Below, in pieces: positions 1 to 9,205 of a stretch of DNA of 64,000 bases. The stretch comes from Peptoniphilus pacaensis (GTDB lineage: Bacteria; Bacillota; Clostridia; Tissierellales; Peptoniphilaceae): the NCBI RefSeq assembly GCF_900088125.1, contig NZ_FLQT01000003.1, positions 1,735,071 through 1,799,070 of the forward strand, read 5' to 3'. The stretch's first letter is position 1. Each line of letters starts with the position of its first letter. The position numbers and the translations under genes were made by a program. The notes under the pieces were generated by a model. That model did no database searches and had not been told where the DNA came from. It was given only the letters and a program-made list of their open reading frames with translations.

Positions 1-1317
1 AACTTCGTAAAAAGCGGCCAGTTCGGAATCGGTGACCACGTCTTTCGAGGATACCACTTCCTCGCTTCGGGTGGCGTAAAAAGTCTTTAACGGCAATTTA
101 TCCATCCACTTCACCATTTCCAAAGCGTTGTCGCGATTAAGCGCCGCTCCCCTTCCGCCGCGAACGGCATAAAGGACGTGGAGATTTTTATAATCCATTT
201 GACAAAGAGTCTCCAAGGTCACGGCGATGTTTTTTTCGTTGGCAAAGTGATCGTCCAGGATCATATAGTCTTTATTATAAATCAATTCGAAGCGTCTTTC
301 GACCCCGGAAAAATTGCGAAGGGCCTTTTGAATCGTCGCCCCGTCGACGCCTTCCAGCAAACCGTAAGTAATGGCAATCATGGCATTGAGGACGGAGTGG
401 TAGCCCGCCACTTCCAGCTCAATAGGAAGGACCACAGGATCCAAATTCCATTGGGAACTGTGATGGGCCTTTTTGACCACGTAATTAAATTTCGCAAAGC
501 CCGTAGACAAATCGATGTCCTCGATGCCGATGGAGGCATCTTTTTCGATCCCTGCCGTTAAAACATCGCCCTTCGTCTTATCAACCAGTCCTTCAATAAG
601 GGGCGCATCGATGTTTAAAATCACCGCCGTCTTCTCGTCGGCGTGGCGAATGAGGCGACTTTTGAAGTGGAAGTAATTTTCAAAGGTGCCGTGCTGTTCC
701 AAATGCTCTTCGGAAATATTGTTGAAGCTGACGATGTCGTAGTCGATGCCTCTGCTTCGGTAAAGCTCTTGAGCAGAGGAGGATACCTCCATGACCACGA
801 CCTCGATGCCGGCATCCACCATGTCTCTCAAATGCTTTTGCAGGTGAATGCTTTCCGGCGTGGTCAAAATTGATGGAATAGATACGTCCTTGTACTGCAC
901 TTCCACCGTGCCCACGACGCCCACTTCATAGCCTGCCGCTTTAAAGATGTCTCGAATCATATAGGCGGTGGAGGTCTTTCCGTTGGTGGCCGTCACGCCG
1001 AAGACCTTTAATTCCTTCGACGGGTGATTGTAAAATATGCACGCCAAATCCGCCAGAGCTTTCCGCGGATTTTCTACGACGATTTGAGGAATATCGTCGT
1101 CTGTCAAGTGATCGACCACAGCCAATACGGCGCCGTTGGCCTTGGCTTTTTGAATGTAGTCGTGACCGTCGACCAAGACGCCTTTCATGGCGACAAAAAT
1201 ATCTCCCTGGCCGATCTCTCTGGAATCGTTGGCGATATGGGGTATGTCGAGATTTTCGTCGATCTCGCCTTTTCGATCTAATATTTCAATCCCGTCTAAA
1301 AGTGTTTTTAAAATCAT
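1..1317 (-). CDS. Divergent MurE-like Mur ligase (3' end beyond window)
   Basis: Mur ligase fold: an ATP-dependent amide-bond-forming enzyme of the cell-wall precursor family. The first 439 codons are in the window and the frame is still open at base 1. Seen: a P-loop GVTATNGKTS at residues 107-116, then TTPESIHLQK, then ISEEHLEQHG with a downstream Lys, all as in MurE. The MurE signature EVSSHALDQ reads EVSSSAQEL here. The stretch aligned with the usual DYAHTPDAL reads DDHFANEKN, and the region where the amino-acid-selecting DNPR motif belongs reads ATRSEE. So it is MurE-related but probably not the ordinary UDP-MurNAc-tripeptide synthetase; its substrate is unknown. The ATG at 1317 follows GGGAGAAGG and overlaps the hemZ stop as ATGA. 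Confidence 0.75.
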   Translation of the reverse strand, partial: MILKTLLDGIEILDRKGEIDENLDIPHIANDSREIGQGDIFVAMKGVLVDGHDYIQKAKANGAVLAVVDHLTDDDIPQIVVENPRKALADLACIFYNHPSKELKVFGVTATNGKTSTAYMIRDIFKAAGYEVGVVGTVEVQYKDVSIPSILTTPESIHLQKHLRDMVDAGIEVVVMEVSSSAQELYRSRGIDYDIVSFNNISEEHLEQHGTFENYFHFKSRLIRHADEKTAVILNIDAPLIEGLVDKTKGDVLTAGIEKDASIGIEDIDLSTGFAKFNYVVKKAHHSSQWNLDPVVLPIELEVAGYHSVLNAMIAITYGLLEGVDGATIQKALRNFSGVERRFELIYNKDYMILDDHFANEKNIAVTLETLCQMDYKNLHVLYAVRGGRGAALNRDNALEMVKWMDKLPLKTFYATRSEEVVSSKDVVTDSELAAFYEV

Positions 1318-2693
1318 AATCCTTCTCCCAAATACATGGCCTTTTTTCTCAATACTTCGCCGAAACGATCGGTGTAGTCCCGCATATTTCTGAAATTCGA
1401 AAACTTACGAATGGTTTTGCCCTCCCGGTCGACGAGTTTGGTCGTAGCAGACATGCCGACGCCGATGACGGAATGGATCTCCTCCATCATAATCATATTA
1501 TACAAAGACTCCGTGCCTTCTTTCGCGTAACCGATGTTGGAGCCGTTGCCTAAAATTCGCTTTTGCCGATAGAGATAATAAGGCCGATAGCCTCTCTCCA
1601 CCAAGTAATTCATGGTGTAGTCCTGCATGGCACCCGTGTTTTTTACGTACACGCTGTTGTTTTCAAAAATCTTCGAACCGTTCTTTAAAGACAGCATGTG
1701 AACCGTAATGTTTTCCGGATCCAATTCAGAAAGGCGGTCCAAAGTATAGGCCACCTCCTCCACCTCTTCGTCACCCAGTCCCAGAATCATATCCATATTG
1801 ACCTGAAAATCGGTTTGTTCCCGGACGAGGGCGTAGGCCCTTAAAATGTCCTCCGGAGCATGAGGCCGCTTCACCGCTTTGAGGGTGCGCTCCACCATCG
1901 TCTGCGGATTAATGCTGATCCTCGTAATGGGATAGTTCGCGAGACTTTGCACCAGTTCTCTTGTAATGGTCTTCGGCCTTCCTGCTTCCAGGGTAAATTC
2001 CCGCGGCTTAAAATCATCGAGACAATTTAAAATCCGCTCAAGCTCCTTTATCGGAATAGAAGTGGGCGTTCCGCCTCCGATATAAATCGTCTCAGGCGGG
2101 CGCCCCACTTTTTCGAGAACAAAATCAAGCTCCCTCAGAAGGAAGTCCATATAGGCATTGACGGCTTCTTTATTGGCGCTGCCGATGGTGGGATAGCTGC
2201 AGTACTCACAGCGGGAGGGACAAAAGGGAATGTGGATGTATAGAGAATAGCCCCTTCCCAAGTATTCGTCGGCAAGACGAGATTCTCGCTTTGCGATTTC
2301 CATTAAGAGAGAAGCCATTTTCGGATCGACCAAGTAATCCTCCGTTAAGAGATTGAACGCTCCGTCGTCGCCTAAGCGTCTACGATGTTTCTGCAGAAAT
2401 TTAATGGGTCTTGTTCCCGTCAGGCTTCCCCAGGCAGAAGCCTCTTTGTCAGGATGATCCACTTCTTTAGCAATCCATGCACTGATTTTTCGCTTGAGTG
2501 CAAATTCATCCGTCCCGGGGAAGGTGCGCTCGTAGCGATCGTCTCCGATCATTAAGGTCACGCGCTTGCTTTCGGCCAGTGTGTCGATGATTAAAAACAA
2601 CTCGCCGGATATCTCGTATGCAGGAAAATAGATTCGAAGCAGCTCATAGAACGTGTGCAACTCCGAATCTGTACCGTTAACTACTCGTATCAT
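1314..2693 (-). CDS. hemZ: HemZ-type coproporphyrinogen dehydrogenase (radical SAM)
   Basis: Oxygen-independent coproporphyrinogen III oxidase-like radical SAM enzyme of the Firmicutes HemZ group, 459 aa. The 4Fe-4S cysteines are C158, C162 and C165 in HIPFCPSRCEYCSYP, and the SAM-binding YIGGGTPTS follows at about 203-212. The N-terminal 145 residues before the barrel match the long HemZ N-terminus rather than HemN or HemW. It starts at an ATG overlapping the upstream hydrolase stop (ATGA) and overlaps the Mur ligase start downstream, so it is translationally coupled at both ends. No other haem gene is in the window, so the true substrate in this organism is inferred only from family. Confidence 0.85.
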   Translation of the reverse strand: MIRVVNGTDSELHTFYELLRIYFPAYEISGELFLIIDTLAESKRVTLMIGDDRYERTFPGTDEFALKRKISAWIAKEVDHPDKEASAWGSLTGTRPIKFLQKHRRRLGDDGAFNLLTEDYLVDPKMASLLMEIAKRESRLADEYLGRGYSLYIHIPFCPSRCEYCSYPTIGSANKEAVNAYMDFLLRELDFVLEKVGRPPETIYIGGGTPTSIPIKELERILNCLDDFKPREFTLEAGRPKTITRELVQSLANYPITRISINPQTMVERTLKAVKRPHAPEDILRAYALVREQTDFQVNMDMILGLGDEEVEEVAYTLDRLSELDPENITVHMLSLKNGSKIFENNSVYVKNTGAMQDYTMNYLVERGYRPYYLYRQKRILGNGSNIGYAKEGTESLYNMIMMEEIHSVIGVGMSATTKLVDREGKTIRKFSNFRNMRDYTDRFGEVLRKKAMYLGEGL

Positions 2694-3310
2694 AAGACCT
2701 GCCGCATAAACGGATTCATACGCTTTTCGTTTCCGATATTCGTGGGAAAGCCGTGACCGGGAAGAACTTTTAAGTCTTCGTCTAATTTGGAAAGCTTCGC
2801 CAGCGACTCCATAATGGCGGTTTCATCGCCGCCGGGAAAATCCGTGCGACCCATGGAGCCTTGGAATAAAGTGTCTCCACTGAACAGTATGTTTCCGTAA
2901 AGATAGCATACGCCGCCCGGAGTGTGGCCCGGGGTGAAGATGACTTTTACATCCCCCGCTTTAAAGTGAATGACATCGCCGTCTTTTAACAAGACATCGG
3001 GATTCTTGTCGGGCTGTTCTCCTCCCATCATGGCGATAAATTGCGGCGATTGATTGAGGAAATTCTCCAACTCATCCTTGTGCATATAGACCTTAACGCC
3101 GAGGTCGTCCCGCACTTTATTCAATGCCGAAATGTGATCGAAATGACCATGGGTGAGCAAAATACCTTCGATGGATAGTTCCAAGCGTTTCACGCGATCC
3201 AAAATCTTTTCAGGCTCCGCCCCGGGATCGACGATAAAACCGTTTTTGGCATCGTCATAGACCAGGTAGCAATTGGTGGTTCCACCCACCAAAAGAGCAT
3301 CGATGGTCAT
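2690..3310 (-). CDS. MBL-fold metallo-hydrolase (glyoxalase II-like)
   Basis: 206-residue metallo-beta-lactamase-fold hydrolase. The metal-binding motif is THGHFDHI (H54, H56, D58, H59), followed by the third-ligand region FTPGHTPGG, the bridging-Asp region LFSGDTLF and a late LPGHG histidine. The short single-domain form resembles the YcbL/glyoxalase II-like proteins commonly found beside rel and dtd in Firmicutes. Substrate is probably a thioester or similar small molecule, but this is not provable here. It overlaps dtd by one base (TAATG) and hemZ by four. Confidence 0.8.
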   Translation of the reverse strand: MTIDALLVGGTTNCYLVYDDAKNGFIVDPGAEPEKILDRVKRLELSIEGILLTHGHFDHISALNKVRDDLGVKVYMHKDELENFLNQSPQFIAMMGGEQPDKNPDVLLKDGDVIHFKAGDVKVIFTPGHTPGGVCYLYGNILFSGDTLFQGSMGRTDFPGGDETAIMESLAKLSKLDEDLKVLPGHGFPTNIGNEKRMNPFMRQVL

Positions 3311-3759
3311 TAAAAGCTCCTTTCACTGTCGATTAAAATAGTCACCGGCCCGTCGCCGACCATGTCGATGGCCATGTCCGCACCAAAGCGTCCGCGAGCC
3401 ACCTTGTGGCCTTTCGATTCGATGTATGCAATCAGCTCCTCATACATGGGCTCAGAAACGTCGCCTTTCGCCGCACGAATGTAGCTGGGACGCATGCCCT
3501 TCCTGGCGTCGCCGTACAAGGTGAATTGGCTCACCACCATAATTTCTTTTCCGCTGTCGGCCACATTGACATTCATGACGCCGTTTTCGTCGTCGAAAAT
3601 TCGCAGCCCCATAATTTTATTGCCGATGTATTCCATATCTTTCTTCGTGTCTTCGTCGGTGACGCCGACGAGTACCATCAGTCCCGCACCGATGGAAGAA
3701 ACCTCTTCCGCTTCGACGGAAACTTGTGCCCTCTTAACCCGTTGAACCACTGCTCGCAT
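3310..3759 (-). CDS. dtd: D-aminoacyl-tRNA deacylase
   Basis: DTD hydrolyses D-aminoacyl-tRNA (and Gly-tRNA-Ala) to keep D-amino acids out of translation. 149 aa, the usual length. It begins MRAVVQRVKRAQVSVE and carries the two active-site motifs: SQFTLYGD, and the Gly-Pro loop in GDGPVTILID near the C-terminus. It lies 9 bases after the rel stop, and rel-dtd-MBL-hemZ is a common order in clostridia. The protein works in the cytosol as a dimer in known family members. Confidence 0.95.
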   Translation of the reverse strand: MRAVVQRVKRAQVSVEAEEVSSIGAGLMVLVGVTDEDTKKDMEYIGNKIMGLRIFDDENGVMNVNVADSGKEIMVVSQFTLYGDARKGMRPSYIRAAKGDVSEPMYEELIAYIESKGHKVARGRFGADMAIDMVGDGPVTILIDSERSF

Positions 3760-3768
3760 AATTCCTCC

Positions 3769-5928
3769 TTAACCGCTTACTCGATAGACTTCATAGACAT
3801 TTTCTACTTTTTCCAGTTTCTTCAAGAGACGTGACAGTTCGTCGATATGATGAATTCGCACCACCGTCCGTATGATCAAATTGTGATCCTTGTCCTCTCG
3901 TGCGGAGAGGTTTTGAATATCCAAGCGGGAATCGTGAATCCGATTGGCTATATCCGCCAACACATTATTTTTTGCGGCGGCGCGGATTTCGATTTCGGCA
4001 CTGTAGGTTTCGCTGTCGTCGAATTCCCAACGCACGGGAATGAGCCGATCTTCGTTCAAATTATTTTTCAGATTAATGCAATCGGATCGGTGGATGCTAA
4101 TGCCCCGACCCATGGTAATAAAGCCGACGATTTCATCGCCCGGTACCGGCGTACAGCACTTGGCGATGCGCACTTTGACATTGTCGATGCCTTTAACGAC
4201 AATGCCTCCCGTATTGCGATGATCCCTCTTGTCCTCTTGCAAGGCGATGTCGTCCACAGACATATTTTCCGCCATGGACTTGCGCTTTTCTTCCTTGACA
4301 TACTCTTCCAGCTTCGCCGTCACTTGGCGCACGCTCATGCTGCCGTAACCGATTTGTGCGTAGAGGTCGTCTAAATTGTCGTATTTGAGACGCTGCCGCA
4401 CTTCTTCCATCCACTCGTCACGAATGAATTCGGCAGGTTTGTAGCCGAGGCGCTTCGCCTCTTGCTCGATCATGGTCCGGCCTTTTTCGATATTCTTGTC
4501 CCGGTCCTTGACTTTAAAATACTGTCTGATCTTCGTGCGGGCCTGAGGACTGGCGACGATGGAGAGCCAGTCCAAAGAGGGCTCGGAATTTTTATTGGTA
4601 ATGACCTCGACGATCTCCCCATTTTTCAATTTGTGACTGAGAGAAACGATGCGGCCGTTGATTTTCGCGCCGACACAGGTGTTACCCACATCCGTATGGA
4701 CGCGATAGGCGAAGTCGATGGGAGTGGAATTGTCCGGCAAGTTAATGACATCGCCGTTTGGCGTAAAGACAAAGACCTCATCGGCAAAAAAGTCCACCTT
4801 CAGAGTTTCCATAAACTCGTTTGGATCCTTCAGATCCTTTTGCCATTCCAAAAGCTGTCTGAGCCAGGTCAGATTTTCGTCGAAACTCGTGGATTTCTTA
4901 GCGCCTTCTTTGTATTTCCAGTGGGCGGCGATCCCGTATTCCGCCGTTTTGTGCATTTCCCAGGTGCGGATTTGTACTTCAAAGGTCTCGCCATTGTCGT
5001 CGATAACGGTTGTGTGCAGGGACTGGTACTTGTTTTGCTTCGGCATGGAAATGTAATCCTTAAACCGGCCGGGAATGGGCTTGTACATGGTGTGTACTAC
5101 GCCCAATGCCCCGTAGCAATCCTTCACGTCGTCGACGAGAATGCGAATGGCCTGTAAGTCGTAAATTTCTTCAAAGGTCTTGCCTTTTTTCATCATCTTT
5201 TTGTAGATGCTGTAGAAATTCTTCGGACGTCCGTTAATGTCGGCGGCGATGCCCATGCGCTTCAGCTGTTTGGAAATATCGTCGATTAAAGATTGGATAA
5301 TTTCTTCCCGCTCGCTGCGGCGTCGCTGAACCATATCCACTAGATTATAGTAGTTTTCCGGATCCAAATAGCGCAGAGACAAATCCTCAAGCTCGCTTTT
5401 CACCCGGCTCATACCTAAGCGGTCGGCAAGGGGCGCATAGATCTCGATGGTCTCCAGGGCCTTGTCGTGCTTTTTCTCAGGCGTCATGTATTCCAAGGTA
5501 CGCATATTGTGTAAGCGGTCGGCAAATTTGACGATGACCACGCGAATGTCTTTCGCCATGGCAAGAACCATTTTGCGAATATTCTCCGCCTGCTTTTCCT
5601 GCTTCGTTTGGTATGAGAGCATTTTTAATTTCGTCACGCCCTCCACCACCACGGCCACTTCTTCTCCGAAGCGCTCCTCTACTTCTTCATAGGTCACATC
5701 GGTGTCTTCAATGGTGTCGTGCAGAAGGCCGGCGATGATGGTGGTAATATCCATATTCATTTCCGCTAAAATAAGCGCAACATTATAAGGGTGAACGATG
5801 TAGTCCTCCCCTGAATTGCGCTTTTGGCCCTTATGATGAGCTTCGGCAAAGGCATAGGCCTCGCGAACTTTATCTACATCCCCGTCGGGATTGTAAGACA
5901 AAATCTTTTCAATCAATTGTTCAATCAT
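3769..5928 (-). CDS. relA: Bifunctional (p)ppGpp synthetase/hydrolase Rel
   Basis: Stringent-response enzyme of 719 aa with the full long-RSH layout. The HD hydrolase domain has H70-D71 and E74-D75 in LLHDTIEDT. The synthetase domain carries NKYQSLHTTV at about 300. A TGS domain (about 385-450) and a C-terminal ACT domain (about 645-719) follow. Because the HD residues are intact, it should both make and degrade (p)ppGpp, as the single Rel of most Firmicutes does. A zinc-finger-type segment with AKCCTPVPGD lies before the ACT domain. The start ATG overlaps the recJ stop (ATGA). In related clostridia apt often sits between recJ and rel; it is absent here. Confidence 0.97.
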   Translation of the reverse strand: MIEQLIEKILSYNPDGDVDKVREAYAFAEAHHKGQKRNSGEDYIVHPYNVALILAEMNMDITTIIAGLLHDTIEDTDVTYEEVEERFGEEVAVVVEGVTKLKMLSYQTKQEKQAENIRKMVLAMAKDIRVVIVKFADRLHNMRTLEYMTPEKKHDKALETIEIYAPLADRLGMSRVKSELEDLSLRYLDPENYYNLVDMVQRRRSEREEIIQSLIDDISKQLKRMGIAADINGRPKNFYSIYKKMMKKGKTFEEIYDLQAIRILVDDVKDCYGALGVVHTMYKPIPGRFKDYISMPKQNKYQSLHTTVIDDNGETFEVQIRTWEMHKTAEYGIAAHWKYKEGAKKSTSFDENLTWLRQLLEWQKDLKDPNEFMETLKVDFFADEVFVFTPNGDVINLPDNSTPIDFAYRVHTDVGNTCVGAKINGRIVSLSHKLKNGEIVEVITNKNSEPSLDWLSIVASPQARTKIRQYFKVKDRDKNIEKGRTMIEQEAKRLGYKPAEFIRDEWMEEVRQRLKYDNLDDLYAQIGYGSMSVRQVTAKLEEYVKEEKRKSMAENMSVDDIALQEDKRDHRNTGGIVVKGIDNVKVRIAKCCTPVPGDEIVGFITMGRGISIHRSDCINLKNNLNEDRLIPVRWEFDDSETYSAEIEIRAAAKNNVLADIANRIHDSRLDIQNLSAREDKDHNLIIRTVVRIHHIDELSRLLKKLEKVENVYEVYRVSG

Positions 5929-7652
5929 TTCATCACCGTTTTAGATCGTCTCAAATCTTCGATTTGAAATTGTAATGTGTTCCTATTGTTAAAGGTATCG
6001 ATGGTGGGAATATAAGCCATGTCCACGCAGAGGCTCCCGTTCGGCGCCTTGGTCTCATTAGCAAAGGCTATAAAATCCTCCGCCTCCATAAACATGACGC
6101 CGTCGTAGCGGGCGTTTTTATAGAAAAGCTCGAGCTTAATAACATTTCTATTCTTACCGAAAATTCGGTACTGCGAAACATAGACGCCGGTGGCGCCGAA
6201 AAGGGGCTTCGGATTGCCGTTGCCAAAGGGCTTCAGCCGATCCAATCGCTCCACCGTTTCAAAACTCACCTTGTCGAGGGGCATAATGGCATCGAGCCGC
6301 ACACGAGGGACTAAATCCCGGGGATCCAAATCGCTCTTTTCGATGGCGTCCAGTTTAAAGGCGATGTATTGGTCTTTTCGTAAACTCAGACCACATGCCA
6401 TGGCGTGGCCGCCGAAAGATGTGAGATACTTTTCGCTCTCGCGAATTTTCTCCACCATATTGTAAGCTTCGATGCTTCTGCCGGAACCTTTAAGGCCGTC
6501 TTTTCCTGACGTCAACACGATACAGGGGCGGTAATACTTGCCCTTGATGCGCCCGGCGATAATGCCCGCAATACTTTCGTCGATGGTTTCGTCTTTTAAA
6601 ATATAAATGGGCTGCACCTTTTCCTTGGGATTAGCCAGCTGCTTTTCTAAACGAAGCAGCCCTTCCGTCGTCAAGGCTTGGCGCTTTTGATTTAATTCAC
6701 GCAAATAAAGGGCGGTCTTTTCGGCAAAAGACGGGTCGTCGGATAAAAACAGTTCCACCGCATCGGCTGCCGTGTCCAGTCGGCCTGCCGCATTGATCGT
6801 CGGCCCCAAAATAAAACCTAAATGGTAGGCGCCGATATCTCCTTTGATCTTTGCCGCATCTCTTAACGCATTAAAACCTATATTTTCCGTACGGTTCAAT
6901 TGTGCGAGGCCGCAGGTGACCAGGTCCCGGTTTTCACCGACAAGCTCCATTACGTCGCAAACGGTGGCCAGGGCGGCAAAGCCTATAAGGTCTTCGTCCA
7001 TGGCTTCCGTTTGTCCCGAGATGGTATATAGATAGTTTACAAAATAAAAGGCCAGTGCACCACCGCATAAGCCTTTAAAAGGATAGTTGCAGGCCGATTG
7101 ATGAGGATTAATAATGGCATCGGCTCTCGGTAGCACCTCTTCCCCGTCCCGACGCACAATTTGGTGGTGATCGATGACGATGAGCTTCAGACCCAATTCC
7201 TTCGCCCGTTCGATGGCGTCGAATTGAGCGATGCCGTTATCACAGGTAATGATCATCTCCACGCCGTCGTGCTTGGAGTCTTCCGCCATAAAAGGCTGCA
7301 TGCCGTAGCCGTCTTCCCTGCGATGGGGCAAGCGGTAATCCACGTCATAGCCGAGACCCCGGAGCCCCTTCATAAGGATGGTGGTGCTCATGACGCCGTC
7401 ACAATCGTAATCGCCGATGATGCGAATTTTTCCCTTGACGCCTTGAACCAGATTCCCCGCCTTCACCATATCTTTCATGGTAATGGCGGAATGCAAATGC
7501 TCCATAGAAGGGTGAAGGAAGTTTAAAATCTTTTCCTTCGTATCCACGCCGCGGTTGACTAAGACGCGAAATTCCCACTCCTGCAGACCCATGGCGCGGA
7601 AGTCGATGGCTTCTTTCGCTTGTTCATTTTTTACGGACCAATATTTCATCAT
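5925..7652 (-). CDS. recJ: Single-stranded-DNA-specific exonuclease RecJ
   Basis: 5'-3' ssDNA exonuclease of recombination and mismatch repair, 575 aa. DHH-family motifs: DYDCDG at 81-86 and DHH at 161-163 bind the catalytic metals. The DHHA1 domain with GRSIEAYN and FGGHAMACG follows, then the OB-fold-like C-terminal region. Length is normal for Firmicute RecJ. Two adjacent ATG codons (7652 and 7649) are possible starts; the first overlaps the scfB stop as ATGATG, giving coupling to the maturase gene. Confidence 0.95.
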   Translation of the reverse strand: MMKYWSVKNEQAKEAIDFRAMGLQEWEFRVLVNRGVDTKEKILNFLHPSMEHLHSAITMKDMVKAGNLVQGVKGKIRIIGDYDCDGVMSTTILMKGLRGLGYDVDYRLPHRREDGYGMQPFMAEDSKHDGVEMIITCDNGIAQFDAIERAKELGLKLIVIDHHQIVRRDGEEVLPRADAIINPHQSACNYPFKGLCGGALAFYFVNYLYTISGQTEAMDEDLIGFAALATVCDVMELVGENRDLVTCGLAQLNRTENIGFNALRDAAKIKGDIGAYHLGFILGPTINAAGRLDTAADAVELFLSDDPSFAEKTALYLRELNQKRQALTTEGLLRLEKQLANPKEKVQPIYILKDETIDESIAGIIAGRIKGKYYRPCIVLTSGKDGLKGSGRSIEAYNMVEKIRESEKYLTSFGGHAMACGLSLRKDQYIAFKLDAIEKSDLDPRDLVPRVRLDAIMPLDKVSFETVERLDRLKPFGNGNPKPLFGATGVYVSQYRIFGKNRNVIKLELFYKNARYDGVMFMEAEDFIAFANETKAPNGSLCVDMAYIPTIDTFNNRNTLQFQIEDLRRSKTVMK

Positions 7653-9004
7653 TCACTCTGTTCGTTGGCATAGACGCTTAAAGCGCATTCCAGTCGTTTT
7701 CGTTCCATTTGGCAGCCGATGTCGAAGGGTTCGTAAATATCGCCGTTGTTGTGGTAAGCATTGGCGTGGCAACCACCGCTGCAAAAATATTTTGCCCAGC
7801 ACTCGCCACAGGTTTCTTTGTGAAACACATCGGCCTTGTGGAAGTGGTCTTGCAGATCTTTGTTCACGATGCCGTCGCCCACATTGCCCAGCAGGAAATC
7901 TTCCTCGCCTACAAATTGGTGGCAGGGATAAATATCGCCAGTCGGCGTTACGGCCACGTATTCACTGCCGGCGCCGCAGCCGATACTTTTTTTATAGGCA
8001 CAGGGTCCGCCTGAAAGATCGATCATGTAGTGGAAAAAGAGAAAATCGGGATCGTCTTTGCGAATGCGAAGGTACTCTTCGCTGAGTTTTTCGTATTCTT
8101 TTAAAATTTGATCCAGATGTTCCTCGCGAATGGCGTATTCCTCGTTGGGATCGGTAACTACCGGTTCCATGGACGTCTTTTCAAAGCCCAAATCGTGGAA
8201 AAGCATGACGTCTTTGGAAAAGTCCAAATTGTGATTAGTGAAGGTGCCGCGAATGTAGTAGTCCTTGTCGCCGCGAGAGGCGATGAGTTTTTGAAACTTC
8301 GGCACGATGGTATCGAAGCTGCCTCTTTTGTTCACCGTGGGACGCATGGCGTCATTAATTTCCTTGCGACCGTCGATGGAAAGAACCACATTGGCCATTT
8401 CCCGATTCAAGTACTCGATGTTTTCGTCGTCGAGGAGAATCCCGTTGGTCGTCATGGTAAAGCGGAAATGTTTCCCATACGCCTTTTCGCGCTCTCTGCC
8501 GTAGGCCACCAGCTCTTTGACCACGTCGAAATTCATCATGGGTTCGCCGCCGAAAAAGTCTACTTCTAAATTGCGGCGGCTACCGCTGTTCTCTAAGAGA
8601 AAATCCAAGGCCTTTTTACCGGTTTCAAGATCCATGACCATGCGCTCGCCGTGAAAGTCCCCTTGGGAAGCGAAGCAATAGGCGCAGCGCAAATTGCAAT
8701 CGTGAGACACGTGCAAACACATGGCCTTAATATGGCAATGAGGATTAAACCCGCTTAAATCGACGGGCGTATCTTCGGCATAGAGCAGACCTTCCTCAAT
8801 CAGGTAGTCCAACTCGTCATAACCCTCGGACAGAGCATCGGAATCGTAACGAGCTTTGTATTTTTCTACAATCGCCTTTTTGCTCATGTCCAACATATCC
8901 GCCGCCATATCGAAAATCATATCGTCGACGACATGAACCGAACCGGACGCCACATCCAGAATAATATTCTTGCCATTTCCTTGAAAACGATGAATTTTAC
9001 GCAC
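7649..9004 (-). CDS. scfB: Thioether cross-link-forming SCIFF peptide maturase
   Basis: Radical SAM/SPASM enzyme that installs Cys-to-alpha-carbon thioether links in the SCIFF peptide encoded just upstream. 451 aa. The N-terminal ~95 residues match a peptide-recognition element. The radical SAM cluster motif is HDCNLRCAYC (C103, C107, C110), with FFGGEP after it. The C-terminal SPASM region carries many Cys, including CGECWAKYFCSGGCH. The start is GTG at 9004, chosen because AGAAGGGG precedes it by about 7 bases. The intrinsic terminator downstream of scfA lies between the two genes and would lower maturase expression relative to peptide. Confidence 0.95.
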   Translation of the reverse strand: MRKIHRFQGNGKNIILDVASGSVHVVDDMIFDMAADMLDMSKKAIVEKYKARYDSDALSEGYDELDYLIEEGLLYAEDTPVDLSGFNPHCHIKAMCLHVSHDCNLRCAYCFASQGDFHGERMVMDLETGKKALDFLLENSGSRRNLEVDFFGGEPMMNFDVVKELVAYGREREKAYGKHFRFTMTTNGILLDDENIEYLNREMANVVLSIDGRKEINDAMRPTVNKRGSFDTIVPKFQKLIASRGDKDYYIRGTFTNHNLDFSKDVMLFHDLGFEKTSMEPVVTDPNEEYAIREEHLDQILKEYEKLSEEYLRIRKDDPDFLFFHYMIDLSGGPCAYKKSIGCGAGSEYVAVTPTGDIYPCHQFVGEEDFLLGNVGDGIVNKDLQDHFHKADVFHKETCGECWAKYFCSGGCHANAYHNNGDIYEPFDIGCQMERKRLECALSVYANEQSE

Positions 9005-9018
9005 AAATTTCCCCTTCT

Positions 9019-9050
9019 AAAAGAAAAAGGTGTGGGAATCCCACAACCTT
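9019..9050 (-). terminator. Intrinsic terminator/attenuator between scfA and scfB
   Basis: On the minus strand a stem AAGGT-T-GTGGG / CCCAC-ACCTT with loop ATT and one bulged base is followed by TTTTTCTTTT. The 5' arm overlaps the scfA stop codon. It is placed to end most transcripts after the 48-codon peptide gene while leaving some read-through into scfB. Function is inferred from structure and position. Confidence 0.75.
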
Positions 9051-9195
9051 ATCTATCCTTATTTTCGCACTTTTGATTGCCTACGGTACAAGAAGTCTTG
9101 CAAGCCGATTGGCAAGAGGTTTGACATTCGCCGCAGCCGGCTTTTTCTAAACCTTTGCGTAAGGAACGTTTCGTCAATGTTTTTATGTACTTCAT
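9049..9195 (-). CDS. scfA: SCIFF precursor peptide (six cysteines in forty-five)
   Basis: 48-residue ribosomally made peptide, substrate of the adjacent ScfB. Its six Cys are at 21, 24, 28, 32, 36 and 43, in the conserved core GCGECQTSCQSACKTSC. The N-terminal leader begins MKYIKTLTKRSL and is basic. The ATG at 9195 is preceded by TAGGAG at 8 bases; a longer in-frame extension into yajC has no ribosome site and is rejected. SCIFF is near-universal in Clostridia but its role is still unclear. The position between yajC and scfB is the classic one. Confidence 0.95.
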   Translation of the reverse strand: MKYIKTLTKRSLRKGLEKAGCGECQTSCQSACKTSCTVGNQKCENKDR

Positions 9196-9205
9196 AAAAA
9201 TACTC

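Noticed and set aside
178-561. Plus-strand open frame
   Set aside because: It is antisense to the Mur ligase, has no ribosome site and no similarity to any family I know; a shadow.
4462-5157. Plus-strand open frame of 231 codons
   Set aside because: Antisense to the Rel synthetase domain.
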